Positions 5,688-13,672 are shown, numbered from the stretch's first letter. The stretch is 16,201 nucleotides of DNA from Spirochaetia bacterium (GCA_025997795.1 BNVB01000056.1:1-16201), one strand, 5' to 3'. Translations and numbers: made by a program. Notes: generated by a model not told the origin, from the sequence alone.

Positions 5688-6870
5688 GGTATCGAAGCTC
5701 TGGGGTGGTTATGGCTATAAACCTATTCAGGGCAATAAGGAAGGACAGCAATGGAAAAAAATAATTTCCTGACGCCTTTAGTGGAAGTTAGAAATTGCAC
5801 GATGGAATTTCCCGGGGTAAAAGCTTTATCAAATGTAAGCTTAAGTTTGTTACCCGGGGAATGTCATGCCCTGGTTGGAGAAAACGGCGCCGGGAAATCA
5901 ACTCTGTCCAAATGTATTACCGGTGAATATCAAATGACCAGCGGGGAAATTTTTGTCGGCGGGAATCAAATTAAACAGTCGTCCTACTCAATACGGGAAT
6001 CCCAGGCATTGGGTATTGCCATTGTACATCAGGAATTCCAGCTGATGCAGGAAATGACCGGCGTTGAAAACATTTTTGTCGGACACTACCTGACTCAGGG
6101 CGGGCTTATACACTGGAAAGAGTTGGCTGCGAAGGCACAGGAAATCATGGAATTCCTGCAATGCGATATCAACCTGTCCATACCGGTAAAACGGCTGCGG
6201 ACTGCAGAAAAACAGATCGTACAGCTGGCCAAGGCCATTCTCTCGGATTCCAAAGTTCTTATACTTGATGAACTTACAGCGGTATTACAGGAAAAGGAAA
6301 TTGAAAACATCTTCCGCATTATCGGGATAATCAAAAAGAGGGGAATCGGGGTCATTTACATTTCCCACAGGCTTGATGAAATAATGAGCTGCTGTGATAC
6401 CTATACGGTACTTTGCGACGGCAGATATGTAAACAGCGGAAATGTAAAAGACATAAGTATGCCTCAGCTGATAAAAATGATCATAGGCCGGGATCTTAAT
6501 CAGGTGTTTCCTCCGGTAAATGAAAAAACCGGCGACATGGTCCTTGAAGTGCGGAACCTCACGGCCCCGAAGGCATTCCGCAATATTAACCTTGAGGTAC
6601 GCCAGGGGGAAGTAATCGGCCTTGCCGGATTGGTAGGGGCAGGTAAAACCGAACTGGTCCATGCAATATTCGGAAACCACAAGATAACAAGCGGAGAAGT
6701 CCTTATCCGGGGAAAACCGGTAAAGATAAAAAGTCCGCGGGAAGCTATAAAACTTGGCATAGGATTAGTACCCGATGAACGCAGATTGCTCGGGCTCAAC
6801 ATGCTCTTTGATATCAAGGACAATACAATTCTTCCGTCAATGTCGAAGTTTAAAAAGTTCTTTGCCTTCC
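5688..6870 (+). repeat. Tandem duplication, first unit (1183 bp)
   Basis: Bases 5688-6870 recur directly at 6871-8053, with no difference seen by eye. The unit covers the leader region, ribosome binding site and first 373 codons of the ABC ATPase. TTCC precedes the unit (5684-5687) and ends both copies (6867-6870 and 8050-8053), a 4-bp microhomology at the joint. 1183 is not a multiple of three, so the first copy leaves the ATPase frame context after the joint. Confidence 0.93.
5711..5764 (+). CDS. Possible 17-residue leader peptide before the ATPase
   Basis: ATG 5711 opens a 17-codon frame (MAINLFRAIRKDSNGKK) whose TAA overlaps the ATPase start at 5751 by 14 nt. Such overlap suggests translational coupling. 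A purine-rich GGGGTGG lies close upstream (5702-5708) but the spacing is short. In the duplicated unit the same codons form the C-terminus of the truncated ATPase. Very short, so uncertain. Confidence 0.3.
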   Translation: MAINLFRAIRKDSNGKK

Positions 6871-6947
6871 GGTATCGAAGCTCTGGGGTGGTTATGGCTA
6901 TAAACCTATTCAGGGCAATAAGGAAGGACAGCAATGGAAAAAAATAA
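5751..6947 (+). pseudogene. Truncated first copy of the sugar ABC ATPase
   Basis: 398 residues. Residues 1-373 are identical to the intact ATPase encoded next. After the duplication joint the last 25 residues come from reading the leader region of the second unit and end in DSNGKK. It keeps a full first nucleotide-binding domain (Walker A GENGAGKST at 43-51, Walker B with D173 E174, His206) and the second domain's Walker A (GLVGAGKT, 293-300). It lacks the second domain's signature LSGGNQQ and Walker B, so it cannot be a complete RbsA-type ATPase. Ribosome binding site AAGGAAGGA at 5737-5745. Its stop overlaps the intact gene's start by 14 nt, so it may be translated and drive coupled translation of the intact copy. 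Treated as a broken gene copy; an assembly error must be excluded. Confidence 0.8.
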
Positions 6948-8053
6948 TTTCCTGACGCCTTTAGTGGAAGTTAGAAATTGCACGATGGAATTTCCCGGGG
7001 TAAAAGCTTTATCAAATGTAAGCTTAAGTTTGTTACCCGGGGAATGTCATGCCCTGGTTGGAGAAAACGGCGCCGGGAAATCAACTCTGTCCAAATGTAT
7101 TACCGGTGAATATCAAATGACCAGCGGGGAAATTTTTGTCGGCGGGAATCAAATTAAACAGTCGTCCTACTCAATACGGGAATCCCAGGCATTGGGTATT
7201 GCCATTGTACATCAGGAATTCCAGCTGATGCAGGAAATGACCGGCGTTGAAAACATTTTTGTCGGACACTACCTGACTCAGGGCGGGCTTATACACTGGA
7301 AAGAGTTGGCTGCGAAGGCACAGGAAATCATGGAATTCCTGCAATGCGATATCAACCTGTCCATACCGGTAAAACGGCTGCGGACTGCAGAAAAACAGAT
7401 CGTACAGCTGGCCAAGGCCATTCTCTCGGATTCCAAAGTTCTTATACTTGATGAACTTACAGCGGTATTACAGGAAAAGGAAATTGAAAACATCTTCCGC
7501 ATTATCGGGATAATCAAAAAGAGGGGAATCGGGGTCATTTACATTTCCCACAGGCTTGATGAAATAATGAGCTGCTGTGATACCTATACGGTACTTTGCG
7601 ACGGCAGATATGTAAACAGCGGAAATGTAAAAGACATAAGTATGCCTCAGCTGATAAAAATGATCATAGGCCGGGATCTTAATCAGGTGTTTCCTCCGGT
7701 AAATGAAAAAACCGGCGACATGGTCCTTGAAGTGCGGAACCTCACGGCCCCGAAGGCATTCCGCAATATTAACCTTGAGGTACGCCAGGGGGAAGTAATC
7801 GGCCTTGCCGGATTGGTAGGGGCAGGTAAAACCGAACTGGTCCATGCAATATTCGGAAACCACAAGATAACAAGCGGAGAAGTCCTTATCCGGGGAAAAC
7901 CGGTAAAGATAAAAAGTCCGCGGGAAGCTATAAAACTTGGCATAGGATTAGTACCCGATGAACGCAGATTGCTCGGGCTCAACATGCTCTTTGATATCAA
8001 GGACAATACAATTCTTCCGTCAATGTCGAAGTTTAAAAAGTTCTTTGCCTTCC
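6871..8053 (+). repeat. Tandem duplication, second unit (1183 bp)
   Basis: Second copy of the unit at 5688-6870. Beyond 8053 the sequence continues as the native 3' part of the ATPase gene (AGGATCATAAAG), whereas after 6870 it restarts with GGTATCGAAG. This identifies the second copy as the one joined to the original gene end. Confidence 0.93.
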
Positions 8054-8454
8054 AGGATCATAAAGAAGAAGCGAAGGCTGCCTATGAGTACAATGAAAAA
8101 TTCGGCCTTGCCTATTATTCACTCTGGCAAAATGTAAAAAAACTTTCCGGCGGTAATCAGCAAAAAATTGTCATTACCAAATGGATTTTGAGGAACTGCG
8201 CACTGTTCCTTCTTGATGAACCAACCCGTGGTATTGATATAGGCGCTAAATTTGATGTCTATAAATTAATCAATGAACTGACAAAACAGGGAAAAGCGGT
8301 AGTTCTGGTTTCACCGGAAATGGAAGAATTGATAGGACTCTGCAACAGGATCTATGTGATGTTTGAGGGTGCCGTTATCGATGTGGTTGACGGAGAGCGT
8401 AAAAAATCGGATGTGATCATCCATAGTTTATTGGGGGTAAGCAATAATGGATAA
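6934..8454 (+). CDS. Ribose-type sugar ABC transporter ATPase (full length)
   Basis: 506 residues, the usual length of RbsA/MglA-type double ATPases. NBD1: Walker A GENGAGKST (43-51), Q-loop region HQEFQL (93-98), a degenerate signature LRTAEKQ (149-155), Walker B KVLILDELTA (Leu instead of the usual Pro in DEPTA) and switch His206. NBD2: Walker A GLVGAGKTE (293-301), signature LSGGNQQK (404-411), Walker B LFLLDEPTRG (424-433) and VSPEMEE, where the switch His is absent as is usual in this half. It powers import together with the downstream permease. Ribosome binding site AAGGAAGGA lies within the end of the truncated copy, and the start overlaps that copy by 14 nt. The stop overlaps the permease start by 8 nt. 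Confidence 0.95.
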   Translation: MEKNNFLTPLVEVRNCTMEFPGVKALSNVSLSLLPGECHALVGENGAGKSTLSKCITGEYQMTSGEIFVGGNQIKQSSYSIRESQALGIAIVHQEFQLMQEMTGVENIFVGHYLTQGGLIHWKELAAKAQEIMEFLQCDINLSIPVKRLRTAEKQIVQLAKAILSDSKVLILDELTAVLQEKEIENIFRIIGIIKKRGIGVIYISHRLDEIMSCCDTYTVLCDGRYVNSGNVKDISMPQLIKMIIGRDLNQVFPPVNEKTGDMVLEVRNLTAPKAFRNINLEVRQGEVIGLAGLVGAGKTELVHAIFGNHKITSGEVLIRGKPVKIKSPREAIKLGIGLVPDERRLLGLNMLFDIKDNTILPSMSKFKKFFAFQDHKEEAKAAYEYNEKFGLAYYSLWQNVKKLSGGNQQKIVITKWILRNCALFLLDEPTRGIDIGAKFDVYKLINELTKQGKAVVLVSPEMEELIGLCNRIYVMFEGAVIDVVDGERKKSDVIIHSLLGVSNNG

Positions 8455-9424
8455 TGCGAGTGATTTTAAAACAAAGGCAAAACGGTATAGCGGCGGATGG
8501 GTTTCAATTCTACAGGACTGGATGATATTGATTTTGTTTATTGTCCTCTTTGTGCTTTGTTTTGCCTTTGACAGCCGGTTCAGAACAACAAACAATATCA
8601 TGAACATACTCAGGCAGGCTTCTTTTGTAGCAATAATCGCACTGGGTGAGTTTTTTGTTATTTTGACCGGGCAGATGGATATGTCCATATCCGCCACTAT
8701 CGGCATGGTATCCATCTTTTTCGCAGGCATTGTAGTTCAGCTGGGTCTGCCCATTTGGACCGCCGTTTCTTTAGTGATCCTCATGTCTGCCTTAATCGGT
8801 GTAATTAACGGCGCCCTGGTTGTACACGGACACATGGCATCCTTCATTGCTACTCTGGTTATTATGAACATTACCCGCGGCGCCATTTTTATTTACTCAG
8901 GCGGTTTGCCGATTTCCGGGCTCCCCGAATCATTCAATTTTTTCGGCTCCGGTTATCTGGGCTTTGTTCCGTTCCCGGTGATAGTCCTGTTTATTGTGGC
9001 GCTGATCCTCTATGTGTTAACCAGCTATACCTCTCTGGGCCGGAGTTTCTACGCCATCGGGGGCAATATTGAAGCCAGCAAGCTTTCCGGTATCAACGTA
9101 CATTTCGTCGGGATAGCGGCCTTTGTATTATGCGGTATCCTCACCGCCATCGGTGCTTTGGGACTTACCTCCAGAACTCTTTCCGGTAATGTGACCCTGG
9201 GTGACGCTCTCTTGTTTGATGTGATGACCATTGTCGTACTGGGCGGCACATCCCTTACCGGCGGCCGCGGCAGGGTCTTCGGCGTGGTCATAGGAGCCCT
9301 GTTTCTCCAGGTGATCAGCAATGTAATGGTACTCCAGGGGATAAACAGTTATTGGCAGCTGATCGTTAAAGGGCTGATTCTTCTTACGGTTGTATTGGTA
9401 GATTCCAATACCAAGCGGAATTAA
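8447..9424 (+). CDS. Ribose-type sugar ABC transporter permease
   Basis: 325 residues, strongly hydrophobic, with roughly eight to ten membrane segments. This is the BPD_transp_2 (RbsC-like) family, recognisable from FVAIIALGEFFVILTGQMDMS, the NGALVVHGHMASFIATL stretch, YAIGGNIEASKLSGI and the conserved GGTSLTGGRGRVFGVVIGA near the C-terminus. It would form the membrane channel, probably as a homodimer, with the ATPase and the lipoprotein encoded upstream. It overlaps the ATPase stop by 8 nt. The next gene starts 10 nt after its stop. Confidence 0.95.
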   Translation: MDNASDFKTKAKRYSGGWVSILQDWMILILFIVLFVLCFAFDSRFRTTNNIMNILRQASFVAIIALGEFFVILTGQMDMSISATIGMVSIFFAGIVVQLGLPIWTAVSLVILMSALIGVINGALVVHGHMASFIATLVIMNITRGAIFIYSGGLPISGLPESFNFFGSGYLGFVPFPVIVLFIVALILYVLTSYTSLGRSFYAIGGNIEASKLSGINVHFVGIAAFVLCGILTAIGALGLTSRTLSGNVTLGDALLFDVMTIVVLGGTSLTGGRGRVFGVVIGALFLQVISNVMVLQGINSYWQLIVKGLILLTVVLVDSNTKRN

Positions 9425-9434
9425 GGGAGGTACT

Positions 9435-9803
9435 ATGTACGGAAAGAAAGTGTGGTTTTTCCCTGACGGTGACAGGCCGCCTCCGGGTGATAGTTTAATG
9501 AAGGGGCATGAATCCTATGTGGTTCTTAATCCAAATGAAAAGGATGCCCACCTTATCTTTACTTTGTATTTTGAAAATGATCAGCCGGTCCGCGATATAC
9601 GGATGACGGTTTGCGCAGAACGGGTAGCCTGTTTTCAGACCCACAACCCGGCGCATTTTGGCGGACACATTCTGCCTCTGGCTCAGCAGTACGCCGTTAA
9701 GATTGAAAGCGATGTACCGGTAATTATCCAGTACGGAAGGCTTGATGCAAGACAGGAAAATCTTGCTTATTACACTACCATGGGTTATACGGAGGAGGAA
9801 TAA
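9435..9803 (+). CDS. ASRT-family (sensory rhodopsin transducer-like) protein
   Basis: 122 residues, about the length of the Anabaena sensory rhodopsin transducer (PF07100). Family landmarks are visible: WFFPDGDRPP (7-16), HESYVVLNPNEKDAHL with the following FTLYFENDQPV (25-52), and ESDVPVIIQYGRLDARQ (91-107). Members form a beta-sandwich, and the superfamily has been proposed to bind small molecules, notably carbohydrates. No rhodopsin gene is in the window. Its place right after the permease, with GGGAGG at 9425-9430 as ribosome binding site, suggests a cytoplasmic sensor or chaperone for the imported compound or its product. Family assignment is strong; function here is inference. Confidence 0.88.
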   Translation: MYGKKVWFFPDGDRPPPGDSLMKGHESYVVLNPNEKDAHLIFTLYFENDQPVRDIRMTVCAERVACFQTHNPAHFGGHILPLAQQYAVKIESDVPVIIQYGRLDARQENLAYYTTMGYTEEE

Positions 9804-9855
9804 GAACTATCAAGATTTCTCTTTCTTAGCAAACTATTTTTATAAGGAGACTTAC

Positions 9856-11028
9856 ATGCACGGAGATATATGTATCCCCAATCAAGAGTACAAGGACAGA
9901 GTAAAAAAAGCAGCTGCGATATTAGTCAGGGAGGGCCTTGATGCTCTTATCGTAAATTCAAATGAATCGGACTATGCAAATGCCCGGTATTTCTCCGGAT
10001 TTTGGCCCCTTTTTGAACGCTGCGGTGCAGCTATTTCGGCAAACGGCGACGCGGCCCTTATGGTAGGACCGGAAAGCCGGGCCTTCGGCGGAGATCGGAA
10101 CAAGCTGGATAAGCTCTTTGTTCTTAAGGCATACCGGGAAGGTGCAGATCCGGCTTACCCCGAATTGGTTGCCGACACCTACAGCGATGTATTTAAAGCA
10201 ATCGGTGTTTCGGGTAAAAAAATCCGTATCGGTGTTGCAAGCTGGCTGGATACTTCGGTGGTAATATACGAAGCCATTAAAGAAGCTTTCCCCGAAGCTG
10301 AATTGGTCCGTGCGGATCACATTATGGTGGAACTCCGTTCTATCAAGTCCGCTGCCGAACGGGCCTGTCTTAAGGAAGGGTACCGTATTGCCGAAATCGC
10401 CACGGAACATGTTATTAAAGAGATAAAACCCGGCATGACGGAACTGCAAATGGTTGGAGTGGCCCAGCGTGCGGTTTATGAAAACGGCGCCGAGTATGAA
10501 GGGCTTCCCATGTATGTATTCAGCGAAGCTTCCACACGTCACGCCATCTCCCGTTCCAGTTACCGAAAGTTTGAAAAGGGAGACATTGTGCAGCTTAACC
10601 TTTCTGCCAAAATCGACGGCTATTCCGCTTCAATAGGTTATCCGATTATCCTCGGTAAACTGGAGAGGAAACGCCGGGACATCGTACTCTTCGGCCTGGA
10701 AGCACACCGCTGGAGTCAAAAGCAGCTGAAGCCCGGAGTAATTGCCGCAGATGTAGCAAAGGGATTTTACCAGTATTATGTAGACAATGGATATAAGGAT
10801 AACTTTGTTTATGGCCCCCTGCATGGAACCGGCTTGATAGAAGTCGAAGCGCCATGGGTGGAAACCATTTCCAATTATCCGTTCCAAAGCGGCATGTGTT
10901 TTCAAATAGATACCTTCATTGCTACCGATACCTTCGGGGTTCGCTGGGAAAAGGGGATTGCCATAACGGATACGGATATCGAAGTCCTGTCGTCGGAGAT
11001 TGGCAAGCTCTATGAATTAGAATTTTAG
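9856..11028 (+). CDS. M24-family, creatinase-like protein lacking metal ligands
   Basis: 390 residues: a creatinase N-terminal domain (~10-150) and a pita-bread M24 domain (~160-385). The metal sites of M24 aminopeptidases need D, D, H, E, E. Here the matching positions are Asn248 (QLNLSA), Ser259 (YSASIG, 11 residues later as expected), His323 (LHGTG), Asp352 (QIDTF) and Glu365 (VRWEKG). At least two essential aspartates are gone, as in the metal-independent creatinase, and the 'GDIV.LN' context also resembles creatinase. It is therefore probably not a peptidase; it may hydrolyse a C-N bond in a small molecule or merely bind ligand. The frame is open from 9742, but ATG 9856 has TAAGGAGA at 9842-9849 and avoids a 62-nt overlap with the ASRT gene. 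A 52-nt gap separates the two. Confidence 0.85.
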   Translation: MHGDICIPNQEYKDRVKKAAAILVREGLDALIVNSNESDYANARYFSGFWPLFERCGAAISANGDAALMVGPESRAFGGDRNKLDKLFVLKAYREGADPAYPELVADTYSDVFKAIGVSGKKIRIGVASWLDTSVVIYEAIKEAFPEAELVRADHIMVELRSIKSAAERACLKEGYRIAEIATEHVIKEIKPGMTELQMVGVAQRAVYENGAEYEGLPMYVFSEASTRHAISRSSYRKFEKGDIVQLNLSAKIDGYSASIGYPIILGKLERKRRDIVLFGLEAHRWSQKQLKPGVIAADVAKGFYQYYVDNGYKDNFVYGPLHGTGLIEVEAPWVETISNYPFQSGMCFQIDTFIATDTFGVRWEKGIAITDTDIEVLSSEIGKLYELEF

Positions 11029-11060
11029 CGCTGCTTATAACACATTCAGGGACCATAGTA

Positions 11061-11390
11061 ATGAAAAAACAGTTTTTCGGACAAGTTGGAAAACTCTTAC
11101 CGGCTAAGGTCCCTGAATATGTGGAATTACATAACCATCCATGGCCGGGTGTCTTAAAAAAAATAAAAGAATGTAATCTGCAAAACTATTCTATTTTCCT
11201 TCATGGTACTATAGTCTTTGCATATTTCGAATATACCGGGACCGATTATCAAAAGGATATGGAACTTATGGCGCGGGATTTAGAAACACAGGAATGGTGG
11301 AAACATACGAAACCCTGTTTTGAAAGTTTTGCCTTTAGTAAAAATGAAGAGTACTATGCGGATATGAACCAAATTTTTTATCTGAGTTGA
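11061..11390 (+). CDS. L-rhamnose mutarotase-like protein (RhaM family)
   Basis: 109 residues, the usual size of the PF05336 family, which interconverts alpha and beta anomers of L-rhamnose and related 6-deoxy sugars. Visible landmarks are Y20 and H24 in EYVELHNHPWP, the CNLQNYSIFLHG strand, FAYFEYTGTDYQKDMELMA, TQEWW (76-80) and a C-terminal IFYLS matching the family's VFYL end. Tyr and His correspond to the proposed active-site pair. Ribosome binding site CAGGGA upstream. Mutarotase presence argues that the operon handles a free reducing sugar, perhaps a 6-deoxyhexose, but the usual RhaA, RhaB and RhaD genes are absent. Confidence 0.87.
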   Translation: MKKQFFGQVGKLLPAKVPEYVELHNHPWPGVLKKIKECNLQNYSIFLHGTIVFAYFEYTGTDYQKDMELMARDLETQEWWKHTKPCFESFAFSKNEEYYADMNQIFYLS

Positions 11391-11415
11391 TAAAACCGTT
11401 TTTAAGGAGAAGGAA

Positions 11416-12306
11416 ATGAAACCGATTTATGTTTTATTTGGCATTGATATGGAAACCGATGTGGGAAGTTTCACGCCCTTCTATGAAGGGGTACAGCAGG
11501 CCACTCCCAAACTGTTGGATTTATTTGCCAGAAAGGACGTTAACGGCACTTTCTTTTTTACCGGAGACTGTGCCCGGAAGAACGGGAATATTGCAAAGCT
11601 TGTTGCGGGGACCAGCAATGAAGTGGGCAGCCATTCCCTGTTCCACGAAACCGTTGGCGATCCCCTGTTTCCGATTCCCGGAGTAGAGCCTTTGCTTCCC
11701 CATGAAGTACAGCCCAGGCTTAAACTTTCCACGGAATGGGTTGCCGAAGCTGCGGGAGTAAAACCCGTATCCTTCCGTGCGCCCCGGCTGTGGAGTTCTA
11801 CGGCTGTAGTCAACGCTCTCGAAGATCTGGGTTATATTGCAGATGCTTCGTATCCCATGTATTTTTATCGAAAACAGTTTGCCCCCTATCATCCAAGTCG
11901 GCAAAATTGGCTCGAAAAAGGAGATTCCCCTATTCTGGAAATTCCCAACTTTGCTGATATGACCATGGAGAGTAAAGATCCCGGCCTTGAAAGGGACAGG
12001 GATCAGTGGCCCCTCTTCCGGACCGAAGGTGCTTCGTACTTATTAAAACGGATCGAATCTTTTCTTGGATTTTGCGAGCAGAAACAAGTTCCCCCCTGTC
12101 TCTGTTTCTATATTCACCCCTGGGAATTTCATCCAATGAAAAGCTCATACAATTTTGGTGAAGCAACGGTGATACCTGACGAGTTTATCACCAAAAATTG
12201 CGGTGATATTGCATTGCGTGAGCTGACTGTTTTGATTGACGGGCTTAAATCTCTTGGAGCTCAATTCTGTACAGCAAAGGAATTGTGTAAACAGTTTGCA
12301 GCGTAG
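11416..12306 (+). CDS. Polysaccharide deacetylase-like hydrolase (CE4/NodB fold)
   Basis: 296 residues. Motif 1 appears as GIDMETDVGS (D11 and D15; the canonical form is TFDDG). Motif 2 is GSHSLFHE, giving the metal-binding pair H73 and H77. Motif 3 is FRAPRLW (R121, P123) and motif 5 is FYIHPWEF (H234). These residues support a metal-dependent deacylase acting on N- or O-acyl groups. The variant motif 1 and the lack of a signal peptide set it apart from cell-wall deacetylases and suggest a cytoplasmic small-molecule substrate, as for the allantoinase-like (PuuE) branch. A ribosome binding site AAGGAGAAGG precedes the ATG. Its 3' end overlaps the MFS gene. Confidence 0.86.
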   Translation: MKPIYVLFGIDMETDVGSFTPFYEGVQQATPKLLDLFARKDVNGTFFFTGDCARKNGNIAKLVAGTSNEVGSHSLFHETVGDPLFPIPGVEPLLPHEVQPRLKLSTEWVAEAAGVKPVSFRAPRLWSSTAVVNALEDLGYIADASYPMYFYRKQFAPYHPSRQNWLEKGDSPILEIPNFADMTMESKDPGLERDRDQWPLFRTEGASYLLKRIESFLGFCEQKQVPPCLCFYIHPWEFHPMKSSYNFGEATVIPDEFITKNCGDIALRELTVLIDGLKSLGAQFCTAKELCKQFAA

Positions 12307-13447
12307 ACAAAAACTTTTTTTCTATCTGGCCTGCGGACTCGGCTTTTTCCTTGGCGTTGAAATGGGCGGCTTCCAACTGGTGCTCCTTACCATCGCCGGG
12401 GATTTTACCCTAAACGCAGCCATGATGGGTGTTTTGGTAAGCGCTCAGTATATTGCCATCACCCTTTCACCTCTGGCTTTCGGCTGGATAGCCGACCGTA
12501 TCGGGAAAAAACCGATACTGCTGATCTTCATGCCTGTTTTTATTCTCGGATGCCTCGCCGCCGGAAGTTCCGGAGGGACGGTATTGTTTATAGCGGGGGT
12601 TTTTATAGCCGGGATTGGTTACAGTGTGTGTGAATGTATTGGAAGTTCCGCTGTATCCGATTCCTTCCCGGGTAAGGAAAGCCGTTACCTTAATATTATG
12701 CAGTGCTTTTTCAGTTTGGGTGCAGTAATAAGCCCATTGTTTTTCAAATGGCTTTTGTCAACCGGTATCTTTTCCTGGCGTATAGTATTTTTCGTTTCAG
12801 GCTGCGGTTATGTATTATTGTATCCGTTTTTGATTGTTTCCCGCTGCAGTAAACCCGAACCGGTACGCACAGCTGAAACTCAATCGCTGACAATGAAAAA
12901 ACTGTTTCATTCATCTTTTTTTATCACCATGATGTTTTCCATGCTGGCCTATGTTGCTATAGAAACCGGTACAGCTTATTTTGCCGATTCCCTTTTTGTC
13001 ATGGAATATGATAATAAGCTCTTTGGCGCTTATGCAATTTCCGCCTTCTGGTTTGCAATGACTATTTCCCGTTTTGCCTTTGCCTGGATAAAGCTGAAAA
13101 AACGTACCATGATACTGATGGGTTTTTCACTTTCTTTTCTATTTCTTGTTTTGCTTATTCTAACAAAAGACCAACGGCTCCTCTTGGGCTTATTCGCACT
13201 GATCGGCGCGGCGGCAGGTCCGGTATGGCCCATGATAGTCGGGATGGGAACCATGGCATATCAGGAAAAGAGCGGGACCGTGGCAAGTTTACTTACTGCC
13301 TCAGGCGGACTGGGCGGTGCGCTTATCCCCGTACTTATCGGCGCCGTTACGGAAAACTGGGGAGTCAACGCAGGCTTCTGTTTGCTTATTGCGGCGTCAG
13401 CACTTGGTTTTTTTGTGATGAAAAAAGGCGGAATCCAGAAGTCCTGA
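12296..13447 (+). CDS. Major facilitator superfamily transporter
   Basis: About 383 residues with roughly 12 membrane segments. The loop 2-3 motif GWIADRIGKKP is the MFS signature (family form G-x-L-a-D-r-x-G-r-k). Other landmarks are GVEMGGFQLVLLTIAGDF in helix 1 and GAAAGPVWPMIVG in the C-terminal half. The frame is also open from TTG 12236; TTG 12296 is chosen because it gives a normal MFS N-terminus (LQRRQKLFFYLACGLGF), an 11-nt overlap with the deacetylase gene, and AAAGG 15 nt upstream, which is rather far. The start is thus uncertain. It may export a product or import a second substrate. Last gene of the operon; it ends 16 nt before the converging toxin-antitoxin cluster, with no terminator visible between them. 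Confidence 0.87.
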   Translation: MQRRQKLFFYLACGLGFFLGVEMGGFQLVLLTIAGDFTLNAAMMGVLVSAQYIAITLSPLAFGWIADRIGKKPILLIFMPVFILGCLAAGSSGGTVLFIAGVFIAGIGYSVCECIGSSAVSDSFPGKESRYLNIMQCFFSLGAVISPLFFKWLLSTGIFSWRIVFFVSGCGYVLLYPFLIVSRCSKPEPVRTAETQSLTMKKLFHSSFFITMMFSMLAYVAIETGTAYFADSLFVMEYDNKLFGAYAISAFWFAMTISRFAFAWIKLKKRTMILMGFSLSFLFLVLLILTKDQRLLLGLFALIGAAAGPVWPMIVGMGTMAYQEKSGTVASLLTASGGLGGALIPVLIGAVTENWGVNAGFCLLIAASALGFFVMKKGGIQKS

Positions 13448-13463
13448 AATTTTCTCTATATGC

Positions 13464-13556
13464 CTATAATTCCTGCAATCTTTGCTTACGATTTATATAT
13501 GGCTCCCGTTTTTCCAGTATATCAAGGAGCACATTGGTATCCAGCAGAACTTTCAT
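13464..13556 (-). pseudogene. Truncated VapC-type PIN toxin (N-terminal 30 residues)
   Basis: The minus strand reads MKVLLDTNVLLDILEKREPY, the canonical N-terminus of a PIN-domain ribonuclease including the first catalytic Asp (D6). After about 20 residues it loses resemblance and stops at residue 30. A VapC is normally ~130 residues, so the rest is lost. The missing part would lie where the MFS gene now ends. Its ATG overlaps the preceding small frame's TGA (ATGA at 13553-13556). Confidence 0.65.
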
Positions 13557-13672
13557 TGCCTCGCCAGTCGTCCGGTTTTGATTTCTGCAAGGGTCAACGG
13601 ATTGTTTGACGCAATACCGGCAAGCCGTTGTGCGGCCGCAAGCCGGGGAGCTGTTTTTGTGCCGTACTCCAT
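13553..13672 (-). pseudogene. Probable remnant of the VapB-type antitoxin
   Basis: A 39-residue frame (MEYGTKTAPRLAAAQ ... LTLAEIKTGRLARQ) ending in ATGA with the PIN fragment. The tail 'LTLAEIK..RLAR' resembles the C-terminal toxin-binding tails of antitoxins that sit directly upstream of vapC. No DNA-binding part is present. Its ATG overlaps the stop of the DUF5615 gene as TAATG (13670-13674), so it may still be translated by coupling. Origin is inferred from position and tail only. Confidence 0.4.

Noticed and set aside
6934..8454. The two ATPase frames as distinct paralogous transporters
   Set aside because: Their first 373 codons are identical and the upstream leader is copied too, so this is one gene partly duplicated, not two paralogues.
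9742..9855. N-terminal extension of the M24 protein from ATG 9742
   Set aside because: It overlaps the ASRT gene by 62 nt in another frame, and ATG 9856 has a strong ribosome binding site and a normal family N-terminus.
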